Positions 1-9,347 of a stretch of DNA of 35,273 bases are shown piece after piece. The DNA comes from Bacteroidota bacterium (lineage in GTDB: Bacteria; Bacteroidota; Bacteroidia; NS11-12g; UBA955). Both the position numbers and the translations under genes were made by a program. The first letter of the stretch is position 1; every line of letters begins with the position of its first letter. The stretch covers positions 1 to 35,273 of the forward strand of contig RGEC01000003.1 in assembly GCA_009918425.1 (NCBI GenBank), in the 5' to 3' direction. The notes under the pieces are model-generated. The model was given only the letters and a program-made list of their open reading frames with translations, was not told where the DNA came from and did no database searches.

Positions 1-1992
<1,992 letters not shown>

Positions 1993-2061
1993 TTCAAGGG
2001 TTCAAATTTCGCCTATTTTTTCTAGTAAGTTAGATAATGTGGGTAAAATGTGACCAGAATG

Positions 2062-3078
2062 CTAATCCAAAGACTTTTTGGGGAAAAGGAATGAGGAAAT
2101 ATAGGTCAACACCAAAATACAGCCCAAAACAAGCAAAGCATGAACCTCATTGAATCCCAGGTTTTGAAGTTGTTTTTGAAAAATCATCTTTACACCAATA
2201 AAAACAAGTATGAGAGACAGTCCATACTGAAGAGTACTGAGGTTTTTAATACCATGCCCGAGCAGAAAAAACAGGCTCCTCAATCCCATAATGGCAAAGA
2301 TATTTGAAAAGAAAACCAGGTAAGGATCGAGGGTTATCCCAAAAATAGCAGGCACACTATCAACGGCAAATAAAACATCTGTAAATTCTACCAGCACGAG
2401 CACAACAAATAAAATCGTTGCATAACGTTTGCCATCCTTTACCATAAAAAATTTACCATTGGGGTTCTTTTCTTCGCTGATTCTAAAAAATCGGGAAACC
2501 CATTTAAAAACACGATGATTTTCTGTGTCAATGGTATCATTATTATCTTGCGAAAAGAGCATTTTGAGACCGGTAACTATTAGAAAACCACCAAATAAAT
2601 AGATCATCCAGTGAAACTGCTGTATCATAAGTCCGCCCAAAAAAATGAAAAGAAATCTCATCAGAACGGCTCCAATAACACCCCATACCAGAATTCTCTT
2701 TTGATCAGAAAGACTGATACCGAATGAACTGAAAATAAGCAGCATAACAAATAGATTATCTACACTGAGCGAATACTCAACAAAATAGCCGGTTATATAG
2801 CTCACCAGTGCTTCTTTTGAAAAGGATTCCCGGCATTTACTTACATCATCAAATACAATAAAATTACTTTTGTATGTATCCTTGAAATTTCGGTAATCTG
2901 CTACAGAATGAAGGTTATGTAAATTGTGATGAAAGAAATAAATCACTATGGAAAACAATAGTCCTGCCGTTATCCACCCGACTGTGCGCCAAAGCGCCTG
3001 TTTGGATGTTAGTGCTTTTTGTTCTTTGCATACACCCAACCTAAAGTTTACTTTTGCATCAATTATTAAAATCAACAT
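2062..3078 (-). CDS. TerC/Alx family integral membrane protein
   Basis: This is a multi-pass inner-membrane protein of the TerC/Alx family, linked in known members to tellurite resistance, manganese export or metal loading of exported enzymes. The family motifs are clear: EYSLSVDNLFVMLLIFSSF, EFTDVLFAVDSVPAIFGIT, then SNIFAIMGLRSLFFLL. About eight hydrophobic segments are visible. The start is uncertain. The only ATG is at 3076-3078, giving MLILIIDAKVNF, which clips the first membrane helix. The track's TTG start at 3144 restores it but runs 68 bp into the S46 gene on the other strand. Between the second and third helices there is a loop (about HNLHNLHSVADYRNFKDTYKSNF) longer than in E. coli Alx as I remember it. 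The substrate is unknown. Confidence 0.9.
   Translation of the reverse strand: MLILIIDAKVNFRLGVCKEQKALTSKQALWRTVGWITAGLLFSIVIYFFHHNLHNLHSVADYRNFKDTYKSNFIVFDDVSKCRESFSKEALVSYITGYFVEYSLSVDNLFVMLLIFSSFGISLSDQKRILVWGVIGAVLMRFLFIFLGGLMIQQFHWMIYLFGGFLIVTGLKMLFSQDNNDTIDTENHRVFKWVSRFFRISEEKNPNGKFFMVKDGKRYATILFVVLVLVEFTDVLFAVDSVPAIFGITLDPYLVFFSNIFAIMGLRSLFFLLGHGIKNLSTLQYGLSLILVFIGVKMIFQKQLQNLGFNEVHALLVLGCILVLTYISSFLFPKKSLD
3025..3056 (+). promoter_or_regulatory. Bacteroidota-type promoter for the S46 peptidase gene
   Basis: TTTG (3025-3028), 20 nt, then TACTTTTG (3049-3056), a full match to TTTG-N19/20-TAnnTTTG. It lies 20 nt before the ATG at 3077, followed by an A/T-rich leader. The whole promoter sits inside the N-terminal codons of the oppositely oriented TerC-like gene. 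Confidence 0.75.
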
Positions 3079-5191
3079 GAGAAATATTACTGTAGTTGTG
3101 CTTTCCCTGCTCTGCGTAGGTTTGGTTTCTATTTCCGCCACCAAAGATGAGGGAATGTTTCCACTTAATTATCTTGATGAAAAAGCATTGCAGAATGCCG
3201 GATTGAAATTGTCAACAAAGGATTTATTCTCACCCGGTGAAGTTTCCCTGGCCAATGCATTGGTGAAAGTTGGTGGATGTTCAGGTTCCTTTATTTCTTC
3301 GGAAGGTTTAATTATCACTAATCATCACTGTGTATATGGTGGAGTCGCAGATTTAAGCACTGCAGACAATAATTATCTTGAAAATGGGTTTGTAGCCGCA
3401 GATAAAACCAAGGAATTGCCTATACAAATGCCCTGTAGGATAACCCAGTCCTTCGAAGATGTTTCTGCATTGGTTTTACAAGGTGTAACTAAAGATTTAA
3501 ATCCATCGGCCAGGGCAAAGGCAATATCAGGTAACATCAAAAAGATTCTTGAAGAAGAGAAAGTGAAAAACCCTGACCTGACAATGGAAGTTTCAGAAAT
3601 GTTTGTAGGAAAAAGCTACATGCTGTTTCGTTATCTTTTGATACCGGATGTAAGGCTGGTATTTGCGCCACCTGTCACCATAGGACAATTTGGAGGTGAT
3701 CTTGATAACTGGGAATGGCCAAGACACAATGGTGATTTTGGTATGGTGCGAGCCTATGTAGGCCCTGACGGAAAACCTGCTCCCTACAGCGAGAATAATG
3801 TTCCATTCAAACCCAAACGACACCTTAAAATAAATGCCAATGGCACCAAAGAGGGCGACTTCGTCTTTATCATGGGTTATCCGGGGCGCACCTACCGTCA
3901 CGAAAGTGCTCCATACCTGAAATTCCAGCAGGAAGTTCAGCTGCCTACCATTCAAAAATGGTATAGCTGGTATATACGGCAAATGAAAACATTGAGTGAA
4001 GGAAACGAGTCCAAGTTTCTGGCATTTGCAAAAGAGATTCAGGGGCTGGAAAATGTAGAGAAGAATTATCGGGGGAAAATGCAGGGATTGATGAGAACGG
4101 GTTTGGTTGATCAAAAAATAAACGATGAGGCTATGATGATGAAATTATCAGAAACGAAAAATGATGAGGCCATCAAACTTGCCATTCCAAAATTACAAAC
4201 CCTCTGGGCAAGAAAAACTGAACTGGCAGCTCAGCGTTACCATTACCAGTTCCTGTATAACCAATCAGGTCCATTCTATGCAGCCCAGTCAATAAGACAA
4301 TTTAAGAGCACATTTAACAAAGGCAATGCAGAGCAAAAAAAGAAAACCATTACAGCGTTTGCTGCCGCAATGCGGCAGAATTATACTGTTATTGATAAAA
4401 CCTTGGAAATTTCTGTTCTTAAGGAGCTGCTTCCAAAAATCAATGATAATCGAAAAGTTAAATTAAAAGTAAACGGGAAACTGCCCATAGCACAATGGAT
4501 TGATCAGAATTCAAAAAAAGATAAATTATTTGATACCGCCTTTGTATTTGGATTATTGCGAAACAATCCTGAAAAACTATTGAATTATCAAAGTGGCTTA
4601 ACCAAACTTTTTGATGAAGTTGAAGAAGAATCCATGCGTATAGAATATGAATGGAGCTTAATCGATCAGGAAATAAAAGCCATAATGCCTGTATACCTGG
4701 ATTTGAAGCAGGAATATAAAAATGGTCAATTTATTCCGGATGCTAACAGCACATTGCGTTTAACCTACGGATATATTAAACGATATAAGCCCAATGACGC
4801 AGAAATTCACATGCCTTACACCACACTCAAAGGGGTATTTGAAAAGGCCAATACCGCACCTGATTACCGATTGCCTTCCATTGTTGCTGATAAACTGCGA
4901 ATAAAGGATATACCCACAGTTTTTAAAGATAAAGAAACAGGAGAAGTGGCTGTGGCATTTCTATACAATCTTGATACAACGGGTGGTAACAGCGGAAGTG
5001 CCGTATTGGATGCAGATGGCAATCTGATTGGAATCAATTTTGACAGAAGCTTTACAGCCACCATCAATGATTATGCCTGGAACGATCAATACAGCCGAAG
5101 CATTGGATGCGACATACGTTACGTATTGTTTGTAGTCAAATATGTAGGCAAAGCGGATCATCTGCTGAATGAGATGGGCCTTTCTATCTGA
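3077..5191 (+). CDS. Family S46 dipeptidyl-peptidase (DPP7/DPP11 type)
   Basis: This is an exported serine exopeptidase that removes dipeptides from oligopeptides, a periplasmic amino-acid-acquisition role typical of Bacteroidota. I place the start at ATG 3077, not at the track's 2948. From 3077 the protein opens with a clean signal peptide (MRNITVVVLSLLCVGLVSISA) and sits just after a good promoter. The length is 704 residues, normal for S46. Catalytic elements are His84 (TNHHCVYG), an Asp in the DNWEWPRHNGDF stretch, and Ser639 (TTGGNSGSAV). Eighteen residues after the Ser is Arg657 (NFDRSF), the position that is Arg in Asp/Glu-specific DPP11 and Gly in DPP7. DPP11-like specificity is therefore my inference. 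It shares its start-codon bases with the TerC-like gene. Confidence 0.95.
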   Translation: MRNITVVVLSLLCVGLVSISATKDEGMFPLNYLDEKALQNAGLKLSTKDLFSPGEVSLANALVKVGGCSGSFISSEGLIITNHHCVYGGVADLSTADNNYLENGFVAADKTKELPIQMPCRITQSFEDVSALVLQGVTKDLNPSARAKAISGNIKKILEEEKVKNPDLTMEVSEMFVGKSYMLFRYLLIPDVRLVFAPPVTIGQFGGDLDNWEWPRHNGDFGMVRAYVGPDGKPAPYSENNVPFKPKRHLKINANGTKEGDFVFIMGYPGRTYRHESAPYLKFQQEVQLPTIQKWYSWYIRQMKTLSEGNESKFLAFAKEIQGLENVEKNYRGKMQGLMRTGLVDQKINDEAMMMKLSETKNDEAIKLAIPKLQTLWARKTELAAQRYHYQFLYNQSGPFYAAQSIRQFKSTFNKGNAEQKKKTITAFAAAMRQNYTVIDKTLEISVLKELLPKINDNRKVKLKVNGKLPIAQWIDQNSKKDKLFDTAFVFGLLRNNPEKLLNYQSGLTKLFDEVEEESMRIEYEWSLIDQEIKAIMPVYLDLKQEYKNGQFIPDANSTLRLTYGYIKRYKPNDAEIHMPYTTLKGVFEKANTAPDYRLPSIVADKLRIKDIPTVFKDKETGEVAVAFLYNLDTTGGNSGSAVLDADGNLIGINFDRSFTATINDYAWNDQYSRSIGCDIRYVLFVVKYVGKADHLLNEMGLSI

Positions 5192-5261
5192 TTCGAATTT
5201 ATTCTGTAACTCAGGTCACAAAGTTTTTAGTTTCTACATTTTTAATTTGCATAAAACAATT

Positions 5262-5570
5262 ATGGGATTAATATCAGCTTTATTTGGGAAGAAGGAGCCC
5301 CTTGATTTCAAAAAACTAATCAATGAAGGTGCTATCATACTGGATGTCCGTACCGTTGCAGAATTCAAAGGTGGACATATTAAAAACGCCAAAAACATTG
5401 CAGTACAAGATTTACAGTCACAGTTGAATATTTTAGATAAAAACAAAATCATCATCACATGTTGTGCATCGGGAATGCGCAGTGCTTCGGCCGCATCTAT
5501 TTTAAATAAGGCTGGATTTAGCGCCTACAATGGTGGTGGCTGGCAATCACTTCAACGCAAATTGTCATGA
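5262..5570 (+). CDS. Small rhodanese-like domain protein
   Basis: This is a single-domain rhodanese of 102 residues, a cytoplasmic sulfur-carrier or sulfurtransferase fold. It starts at ATG 5262 (MGLISALFGKKEPLDF). The track's start at 5169 would overlap the end of the S46 gene and add a non-rhodanese leader. The domain shows ILDVRTVAEFKGGHIKNAKNI, then the active loop CASGMR with Cys68 (C-X4-R), then the terminal GGWQSL. Its last codons overlap the thioredoxin start by 4 bp (ATGA), so the pair is translationally coupled. A combined sulfur or thiol-redox role is likely. The substrate is unknown. Confidence 0.9.
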   Translation: MGLISALFGKKEPLDFKKLINEGAIILDVRTVAEFKGGHIKNAKNIAVQDLQSQLNILDKNKIIITCCASGMRSASAASILNKAGFSAYNGGGWQSLQRKLS

Positions 5571-5872
5571 GCCTCAATTCATCATTTGATGCTCTGATTA
5601 GTGGAGATTTACCGGTCTTGATTGATTTTCATGCCACCTGGTGTGGACCTTGCAAAACACTGGCTCCCATTTTGGAACAAGTCAAATTGTCATTGGGAGA
5701 CGCTGTCAAAATTATTAAAATAGACATAGACAAAAACCCTTCCCTTGCCGGCAAGTTAAATATCAGTGGGGTACCTACGCTTATGCTGTATCATTCCGGC
5801 CAACTGATTTCACGAAAATCAGGTGTTTTGCCTGCTCATGAAATCATTAAAATGATACAAACCGGTAAATAA
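5567..5872 (+). CDS. Thioredoxin
   Basis: This is a 101-residue thioredoxin, a general cytoplasmic disulfide reductant. It has the canonical active site W25-C26-G27-P28-C29-K, the FHATWCGPC approach, and the cis-proline stretch GVPTLMLYHSG. No signal peptide is visible. It overlaps the rhodanese gene by 4 bp (ATGA) and is followed at once by a hairpin terminator, so rhodanese and thioredoxin end a short plus-strand unit. It could be a dedicated reductant for the rhodanese persulfide. That is inference from the coupling. Confidence 0.94.
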   Translation: MSLNSSFDALISGDLPVLIDFHATWCGPCKTLAPILEQVKLSLGDAVKIIKIDIDKNPSLAGKLNISGVPTLMLYHSGQLISRKSGVLPAHEIIKMIQTGK

Positions 5873-5899
5873 AAAAAGCATCCTGTAGGATGCTTTTTT
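5871..5899. terminator. Bidirectional intrinsic terminator between trx and rplQ
   Basis: GCATCC-TGTA-GGATGC (5878-5893) is flanked by an A-run on the left and a T-run on the right, so it works as an A/T-flanked hairpin on both strands. It lies between the convergent thioredoxin and rplQ stops and probably ends both the trx transcript and the giant ribosomal-protein transcript. Confidence 0.85.
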
Positions 5900-5917
5900 A
5901 TGTTTAAATCTGCTGAA

Positions 5918-6610
5918 TTATTCAGGTTTGTTTTCTTCTTCGCCTTCCTGGTTTTCAGGAGTGTTTTCTTGTGAGGCTTCGGTAGTTTCAGTTTCCGAAG
6001 TGGTTTCTTCAGCCGATGCAGATACTTCAGGCTGCGTTTCTTCTGATGTTTCAACTACAGTCGTTTCTTCTGTAACCACATTCTCAACAGGAGCTGCAGT
6101 TTCTTCAATCACTTCTGCTTCTACTTCTTCGGCAACAACGGGTGTAGCCTCTACAGGTACGGTAGTTTTAGCGGTGTTTGATGAAGCCTTACTGCGACCA
6201 CGACGGGTTTTCTTCGCTTCTTTCTTATCAGTTCCAAAACCCTGGAAGTATTCATTAAAATCAACCAATTCAATGAATGCCATCTCAGCATTATCACCCA
6301 TACGATTACCCACTTTTAGAATACGTGTGTAACCTCCTGGTCTGTTAGCTACTTTGGCACCTACAACGGTAAACAGCTCTTTTACTGCTTCCTTGTCTTT
6401 CAGGTAAGCAAAAACAGTTCTTTGGTTGTGTGTAGTTGCGTCTTTACCCTTGGTAATCAGGGGTTCAACATATGTCCTCAAAGCCTTGGCCTTGGCCAAA
6501 GTTGTAGTTATACGCTTATGAATTATCAGCGACGATGCCATATTTGCCATCAGCGCTTTGCGGTGAGGCGCAGTGCGTCCTAAATGGTTTACTTTTTTCC
6601 CGTGTCTCAT
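5918..6610 (-). CDS. rplQ: 50S ribosomal protein L17 with long acidic C-terminal tail
   Basis: bL17 is a large-subunit protein near the tunnel exit. Residues 1 to about 125 are canonical ([64 protein letters not shown]). A short basic linker ([13 protein letters not shown]) follows. Then comes a tail of about 75 residues made almost wholly of Glu, Thr, Ser, Val and Ala ([14 protein letters not shown]). Total length is 230, against about 127 in E. coli. It is the last gene of the cluster, 5 bp after rpoA. Confidence 0.97.
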   Translation of the reverse strand: MRHGKKVNHLGRTAPHRKALMANMASSLIIHKRITTTLAKAKALRTYVEPLITKGKDATTHNQRTVFAYLKDKEAVKELFTVVGAKVANRPGGYTRILKVGNRMGDNAEMAFIELVDFNEYFQGFGTDKKEAKKTRRGRSKASSNTAKTTVPVEATPVVAEEVEAEVIEETAAPVENVVTEETTVVETSEETQPEVSASAEETTSETETTEASQENTPENQEGEEENKPE

Positions 6611-6615
6611 TACAC

Positions 6616-7608
6616 TTAATCTTCGTTTAAGTTATACTTGGCGATTTCCATTCCGAAGTGAAGACCTTTGTCACGAACAAACTCTTCAAGTTCAGACAGG
6701 GATTTCTTACCAAAATTGCGGAATTTCAGAAGGTCATCAATGTGGTATTGTACCAATTCACCGAGAGTCTTTATTTCGGCCGCCTTCAAACAATTGTAGG
6801 CACGAACGGAAAGGTCTAGGTCGGCAAGCGGTGTTTTTAGAATTTTGCGCATTTGCAGGAACCCTTCGTCCACTTCTTCTACGGCTTTGCTAACCTTAGA
6901 TTCCGGCATAATATTCTCGTCGCTGAACAACACAAAATGCTGAATCAGGATTTTTGCAGCTTCTTTCAAGGCTTCTTCCGGGTGAATACTGCCGTCGGTT
7001 GTTACTTCCATGACCAATTTTTCATAGTCTGTGCGCTGTTCTACACGGAAGTCTTCTACGCTGTATTTAACATTTCTAATAGGCGTGAAGATACTATCGG
7101 TGGCAATTAAACCTAAAGGAGCATCCTTTACTTTGTTTTCCTCAGCAGGAACATAACCACGACCTTTACCAATGGTAAGTTCAAGCTCCAGGTTTACAGT
7201 CGGTTCAAGGTTACATAAAACAAGCTCAGGGTTAAGAATATTAAATGAGTTGGTATATCGGCCAATATCACCGGCAAGAAACTGGTCCTTGCCTTTGAGG
7301 CTGATAAAAATCTTCTCATTGTCATCGGTAGAAGAATTTGCCTTGAAACGAACCTGTTTAAGGTTAAGGATAATTTCGAGAACGTCTTCAACCACACCTT
7401 TGATCGTAGAAAACTCATGGTCAACACCCTGAATTTTTACAGATGTAATTGCATAGCCTTCAAGTGAAGAAAGCAGGATGCGGCGCATGGCATTTCCAAT
7501 AGTAACACCATAGCCTTTTTCAAGGGGTGAAAATTCAAACACACCGTGAAAATCGGTGGCTTTGTTCATTACCACCTTATTTGGTTTTTGAAAAGGAATA
7601 ACTCCCAT
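6616..7608 (-). CDS. rpoA: RNA polymerase alpha subunit
   Basis: Alpha dimerises to nucleate RNA polymerase assembly, and its C-terminal domain contacts promoter DNA and activators. The protein has 330 residues. The N-terminal domain shows [31 protein letters not shown] and [10 protein letters not shown]. The C-terminal helix-hairpin domain starts near residue 260 with [26 protein letters not shown] and ends in [13 protein letters not shown]. It lies between rpsD (23 bp upstream) and rplQ, the normal order. Confidence 0.98.
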   Translation of the reverse strand: MGVIPFQKPNKVVMNKATDFHGVFEFSPLEKGYGVTIGNAMRRILLSSLEGYAITSVKIQGVDHEFSTIKGVVEDVLEIILNLKQVRFKANSSTDDNEKIFISLKGKDQFLAGDIGRYTNSFNILNPELVLCNLEPTVNLELELTIGKGRGYVPAEENKVKDAPLGLIATDSIFTPIRNVKYSVEDFRVEQRTDYEKLVMEVTTDGSIHPEEALKEAAKILIQHFVLFSDENIMPESKVSKAVEEVDEGFLQMRKILKTPLADLDLSVRAYNCLKAAEIKTLGELVQYHIDDLLKFRNFGKKSLSELEEFVRDKGLHFGMEIAKYNLNED

Positions 7609-7631
7609 TTTTTGATTTGTTTTAAAAGGTT

Positions 7632-8156
7632 TTATTTAGAGTACAATTCCACAATCAGCTGTTCTTTTATATTTTCTGGAATCTCGGAACGCTCCGGGTA
7701 GCTGATAAATTTACCGGAAAGTTCACCACCATCCCACTCAAGCCAGTTAAAGCGCTTGCGAACACTACCTGCTGCGTCAGCAATTATCTCAAGCGATTTG
7801 CTGCGCTCGCGCACTGAAACAACATCACCGCGACGTGTGGGAGCGATACCCAAACGAAATACGGTATTGTCGAGACGTGCCTCAAGGAACTTCAACAAGT
7901 TTTCACCGGTAATTCCCTTTTTGGCTGCGGCTTTTTTGAATAAGTTTCTGAACTGCTTCTCCAAAAGACCATAAGTATACTTAGCCTTCTGTTTTTCAGC
8001 CAACTGCACTGCGTATTCAGATAATTTGGGCCTTCTGCGGCTGTTGCCGTGCTGACCCGGACCATAGTTTTTCTTTTCCAACGCCTTATCGCGACCGAAA
8101 ATGGGCTCGCGGAAACGACGGGCTATTTTTGATTTTGGACCTCTGTATCTTGCCAT
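7632..8156 (-). CDS. rpsD: 30S ribosomal protein S4 with internal in-frame deletion in the S4 domain
   Basis: uS4 binds 16S rRNA early in 30S assembly. This copy has 174 residues, while Bacteroidota S4 is about 201. The N-terminus ([44 protein letters not shown]) and C-terminus ([14 protein letters not shown]) are normal. In the S4 RNA-binding domain the sequence runs [16 protein letters not shown] straight into [14 protein letters not shown]. The usual stretch of about 27 residues between them (AARQLVSH-H-TVNG--VNIPS----KP in relatives) is absent. The frame is kept and there is no stop. The junction falls between Arg109 and Gly110 (near 7829/7830). It is either a real deletion in an essential gene or an assembly error. 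Confidence 0.93.
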   Translation of the reverse strand: MARYRGPKSKIARRFREPIFGRDKALEKKNYGPGQHGNSRRRPKLSEYAVQLAEKQKAKYTYGLLEKQFRNLFKKAAAKKGITGENLLKFLEARLDNTVFRLGIAPTRRGDVVSVRERSKSLEIIADAAGSVRKRFNWLEWDGGELSGKFISYPERSEIPENIKEQLIVELYSK

Positions 8157-8181
8157 TGAATGTTATTCTTAAAAATTAAAA

Positions 8182-8565
8182 TTAAACCCTGCGACGCTTA
8201 GGTGGACGACAACCGTTGTGCGGCATAGGAGTGATATCTGTTATGGACAGAACCTCTAAACCTACAGTCTGTAAATTACGAATGGCGCTATCACGTCCGC
8301 CTCCCGGGCCTTTAACAAACACATCAACTTTACGAAGGCCTGAGTCGAACGCAGTCTTTGCACAATCCAATGATGCCATTTGGGCCGCGTAGGGGGTATT
8401 CTTTTTGGATCCTCTGAAACCCATTTTACCGGCAGAGGACCATGAAATCACCTGTCCTTCTGTATTGGTAACGGATACAATAATGTTATTGAAGGTAGCA
8501 TGAATGTGCACCTGCCCGTGGGGATCAACTTTTACTTTCTTTTTGGTTACTTTTTTGGTTGCCAT
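8182..8565 (-). CDS. rpsK: 30S ribosomal protein S11
   Basis: uS11 lines the mRNA exit site on the 30S platform. The 127-residue protein is full length, with a basic N-terminus ([13 protein letters not shown]), [15 protein letters not shown], the core [15 protein letters not shown], and the conserved ending [18 protein letters not shown]. It sits between rpsM (14 bp) and rpsD (25 bp) in the standard alpha-operon order. Confidence 0.98.
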   Translation of the reverse strand: MATKKVTKKKVKVDPHGQVHIHATFNNIIVSVTNTEGQVISWSSAGKMGFRGSKKNTPYAAQMASLDCAKTAFDSGLRKVDVFVKGPGGGRDSAIRNLQTVGLEVLSITDITPMPHNGCRPPKRRRV

Positions 8566-8579
8566 TTCCCTGTCATCTA

Positions 8580-8957
8580 TTATTTAGTGGCCTTTTTCTT
8601 GCCTGCTACGGTTTTACGTTTACCCTTTCTGGTACGGGCATTGGTGCTGGTGCGCTGTCCACGAACCGGCAATCCTTTACGGTGTCTGAGACCGCGGTAA
8701 CAACCAATGTCCATGAGACGCTTAATATTGAGCTGGGTTTCACTTCTCAACTCACCTTCAGTTTTGAGGTTGTTGGTGATAAATCCACGAATCTTCGATA
8801 AATCATCGTCATCCCAGTCATTAACTTTTTTGTCGCGGCTGATTCCGGAATTATCCAGAATTCTGGCTGCAGTGCTAGGACCAATACCATAAATGTAGGT
8901 CAATCCTATAACACCTCTTTTGTTTTTGGGTAAATCTATACCTGCTATCCTGGCCAT
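8580..8957 (-). CDS. rpsM: 30S ribosomal protein S13
   Basis: uS13 sits in the 30S head and bridges to the 50S and P-site tRNA. It has 125 residues: [26 protein letters not shown] at the start, the helical region LSKIRGFI, then [26 protein letters not shown] and a Lys-rich tail. It follows rpmJ by 6 bp. Confidence 0.98.
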   Translation of the reverse strand: MARIAGIDLPKNKRGVIGLTYIYGIGPSTAARILDNSGISRDKKVNDWDDDDLSKIRGFITNNLKTEGELRSETQLNIKRLMDIGCYRGLRHRKGLPVRGQRTSTNARTRKGKRKTVAGKKKATK

Positions 8958-8963
8958 TGTCTG

Positions 8964-9080
8964 TTAACCTTGTCTTTGTTTATACTTAGGGTTCTTTTTG
9001 TTAATTACGTACACCTTACCATTGCGGCGCACAATCTTGCAGTCTACACTGCGCTTTTTTACTGAAGTTCTAACTTTCAT
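8964..9080 (-). CDS. rpmJ: 50S ribosomal protein L36, zinc-independent form
   Basis: bL36 is the smallest large-subunit protein. It is too short for the ORF track. I read it by hand from ATG 9078-9080 to TAA 8964-8966, 38 residues: [19 protein letters not shown], then [19 protein letters not shown]. The zinc form has ligands near positions 11, 14, 27 and 32-33. Here only Cys14 remains, the others being Ser, Asn and Tyr, so it should fold without zinc. It sits 4 bp after infA and 6 bp before rpsM. Confidence 0.96.
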   Translation of the reverse strand: MKVRTSVKKRSVDCKIVRRNGKVYVINKKNPKYKQRQG

Positions 9081-9084
9081 ATCT

Positions 9085-9303
9085 TTACTTGTATCTGTAA
9101 GAGATCCTTCCTCTTGTTAAATCGTACGGAGACATTTCCACCTGAACCTTATCACCGGGTAGGATTCTGATATAGTGCATTCTCATTTTACCTGAAATGG
9201 TAGCAATAATTTCATGCCCATTCTGGAGCTGTACACGAAACATTGCGTTAGACAATGCTTCTGTTATAACTCCGTCTTGTTTTATGGCATCTTGCTTTGG
9301 CAT
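9085..9303 (-). CDS. infA: Translation initiation factor IF-1
   Basis: IF-1 occupies the 30S A site during initiation. The 72-residue OB-fold protein is complete: [62 protein letters not shown]. It is the first gene after a strong internal promoter that overlaps the end of secY, so it heads the infA-rpmJ-rpsM-rpsK-rpsD-rpoA-rplQ sub-operon. No map gene lies between secY and infA. Confidence 0.98.
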   Translation of the reverse strand: MPKQDAIKQDGVITEALSNAMFRVQLQNGHEIIATISGKMRMHYIRILPGDKVQVEMSPYDLTRGRISYRYK

Positions 9304-9316
9304 TTCAAAAGGGCTG

Positions 9317-9347
9317 CAAAAATAGTGAATTTTTTGTTAATAATCAA
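9317..9347 (-). promoter_or_regulatory. Internal promoter for infA-rplQ sub-operon
   Basis: Read on the minus strand: TTG (9345-9347), 20 nt, then TATTTTTG (9317-9324), a full Bacteroidota sigma match (TAnnTTTG). The -33 element lies in the last codons of secY (Val-Asp-Tyr-stop) and the -7 element lies 13 nt before the infA ATG. The architecture matches the rpsL promoter exactly. Confidence 0.8.

Noticed and set aside
2948-3076. Upstream 43 codons of the S46 ORF in the track
   Set aside because: They precede the signal peptide, are antisense to TerC codons and contain the promoter, so the start at 3077 is preferred.
3593-4114. 173-residue minus-strand ORF inside the S46 gene
   Set aside because: Shadow of a conserved gene; no recognisable protein features or promoter.
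5219-5250. Possible promoter TTAATTTG before the rhodanese gene
   Set aside because: One mismatch in the -7 element and no TTG at the -33 distance.
5169-5261. Upstream extension of the rhodanese ORF
   Set aside because: It overlaps the S46 end and is not rhodanese-like; ATG 5262 opens a normal domain.
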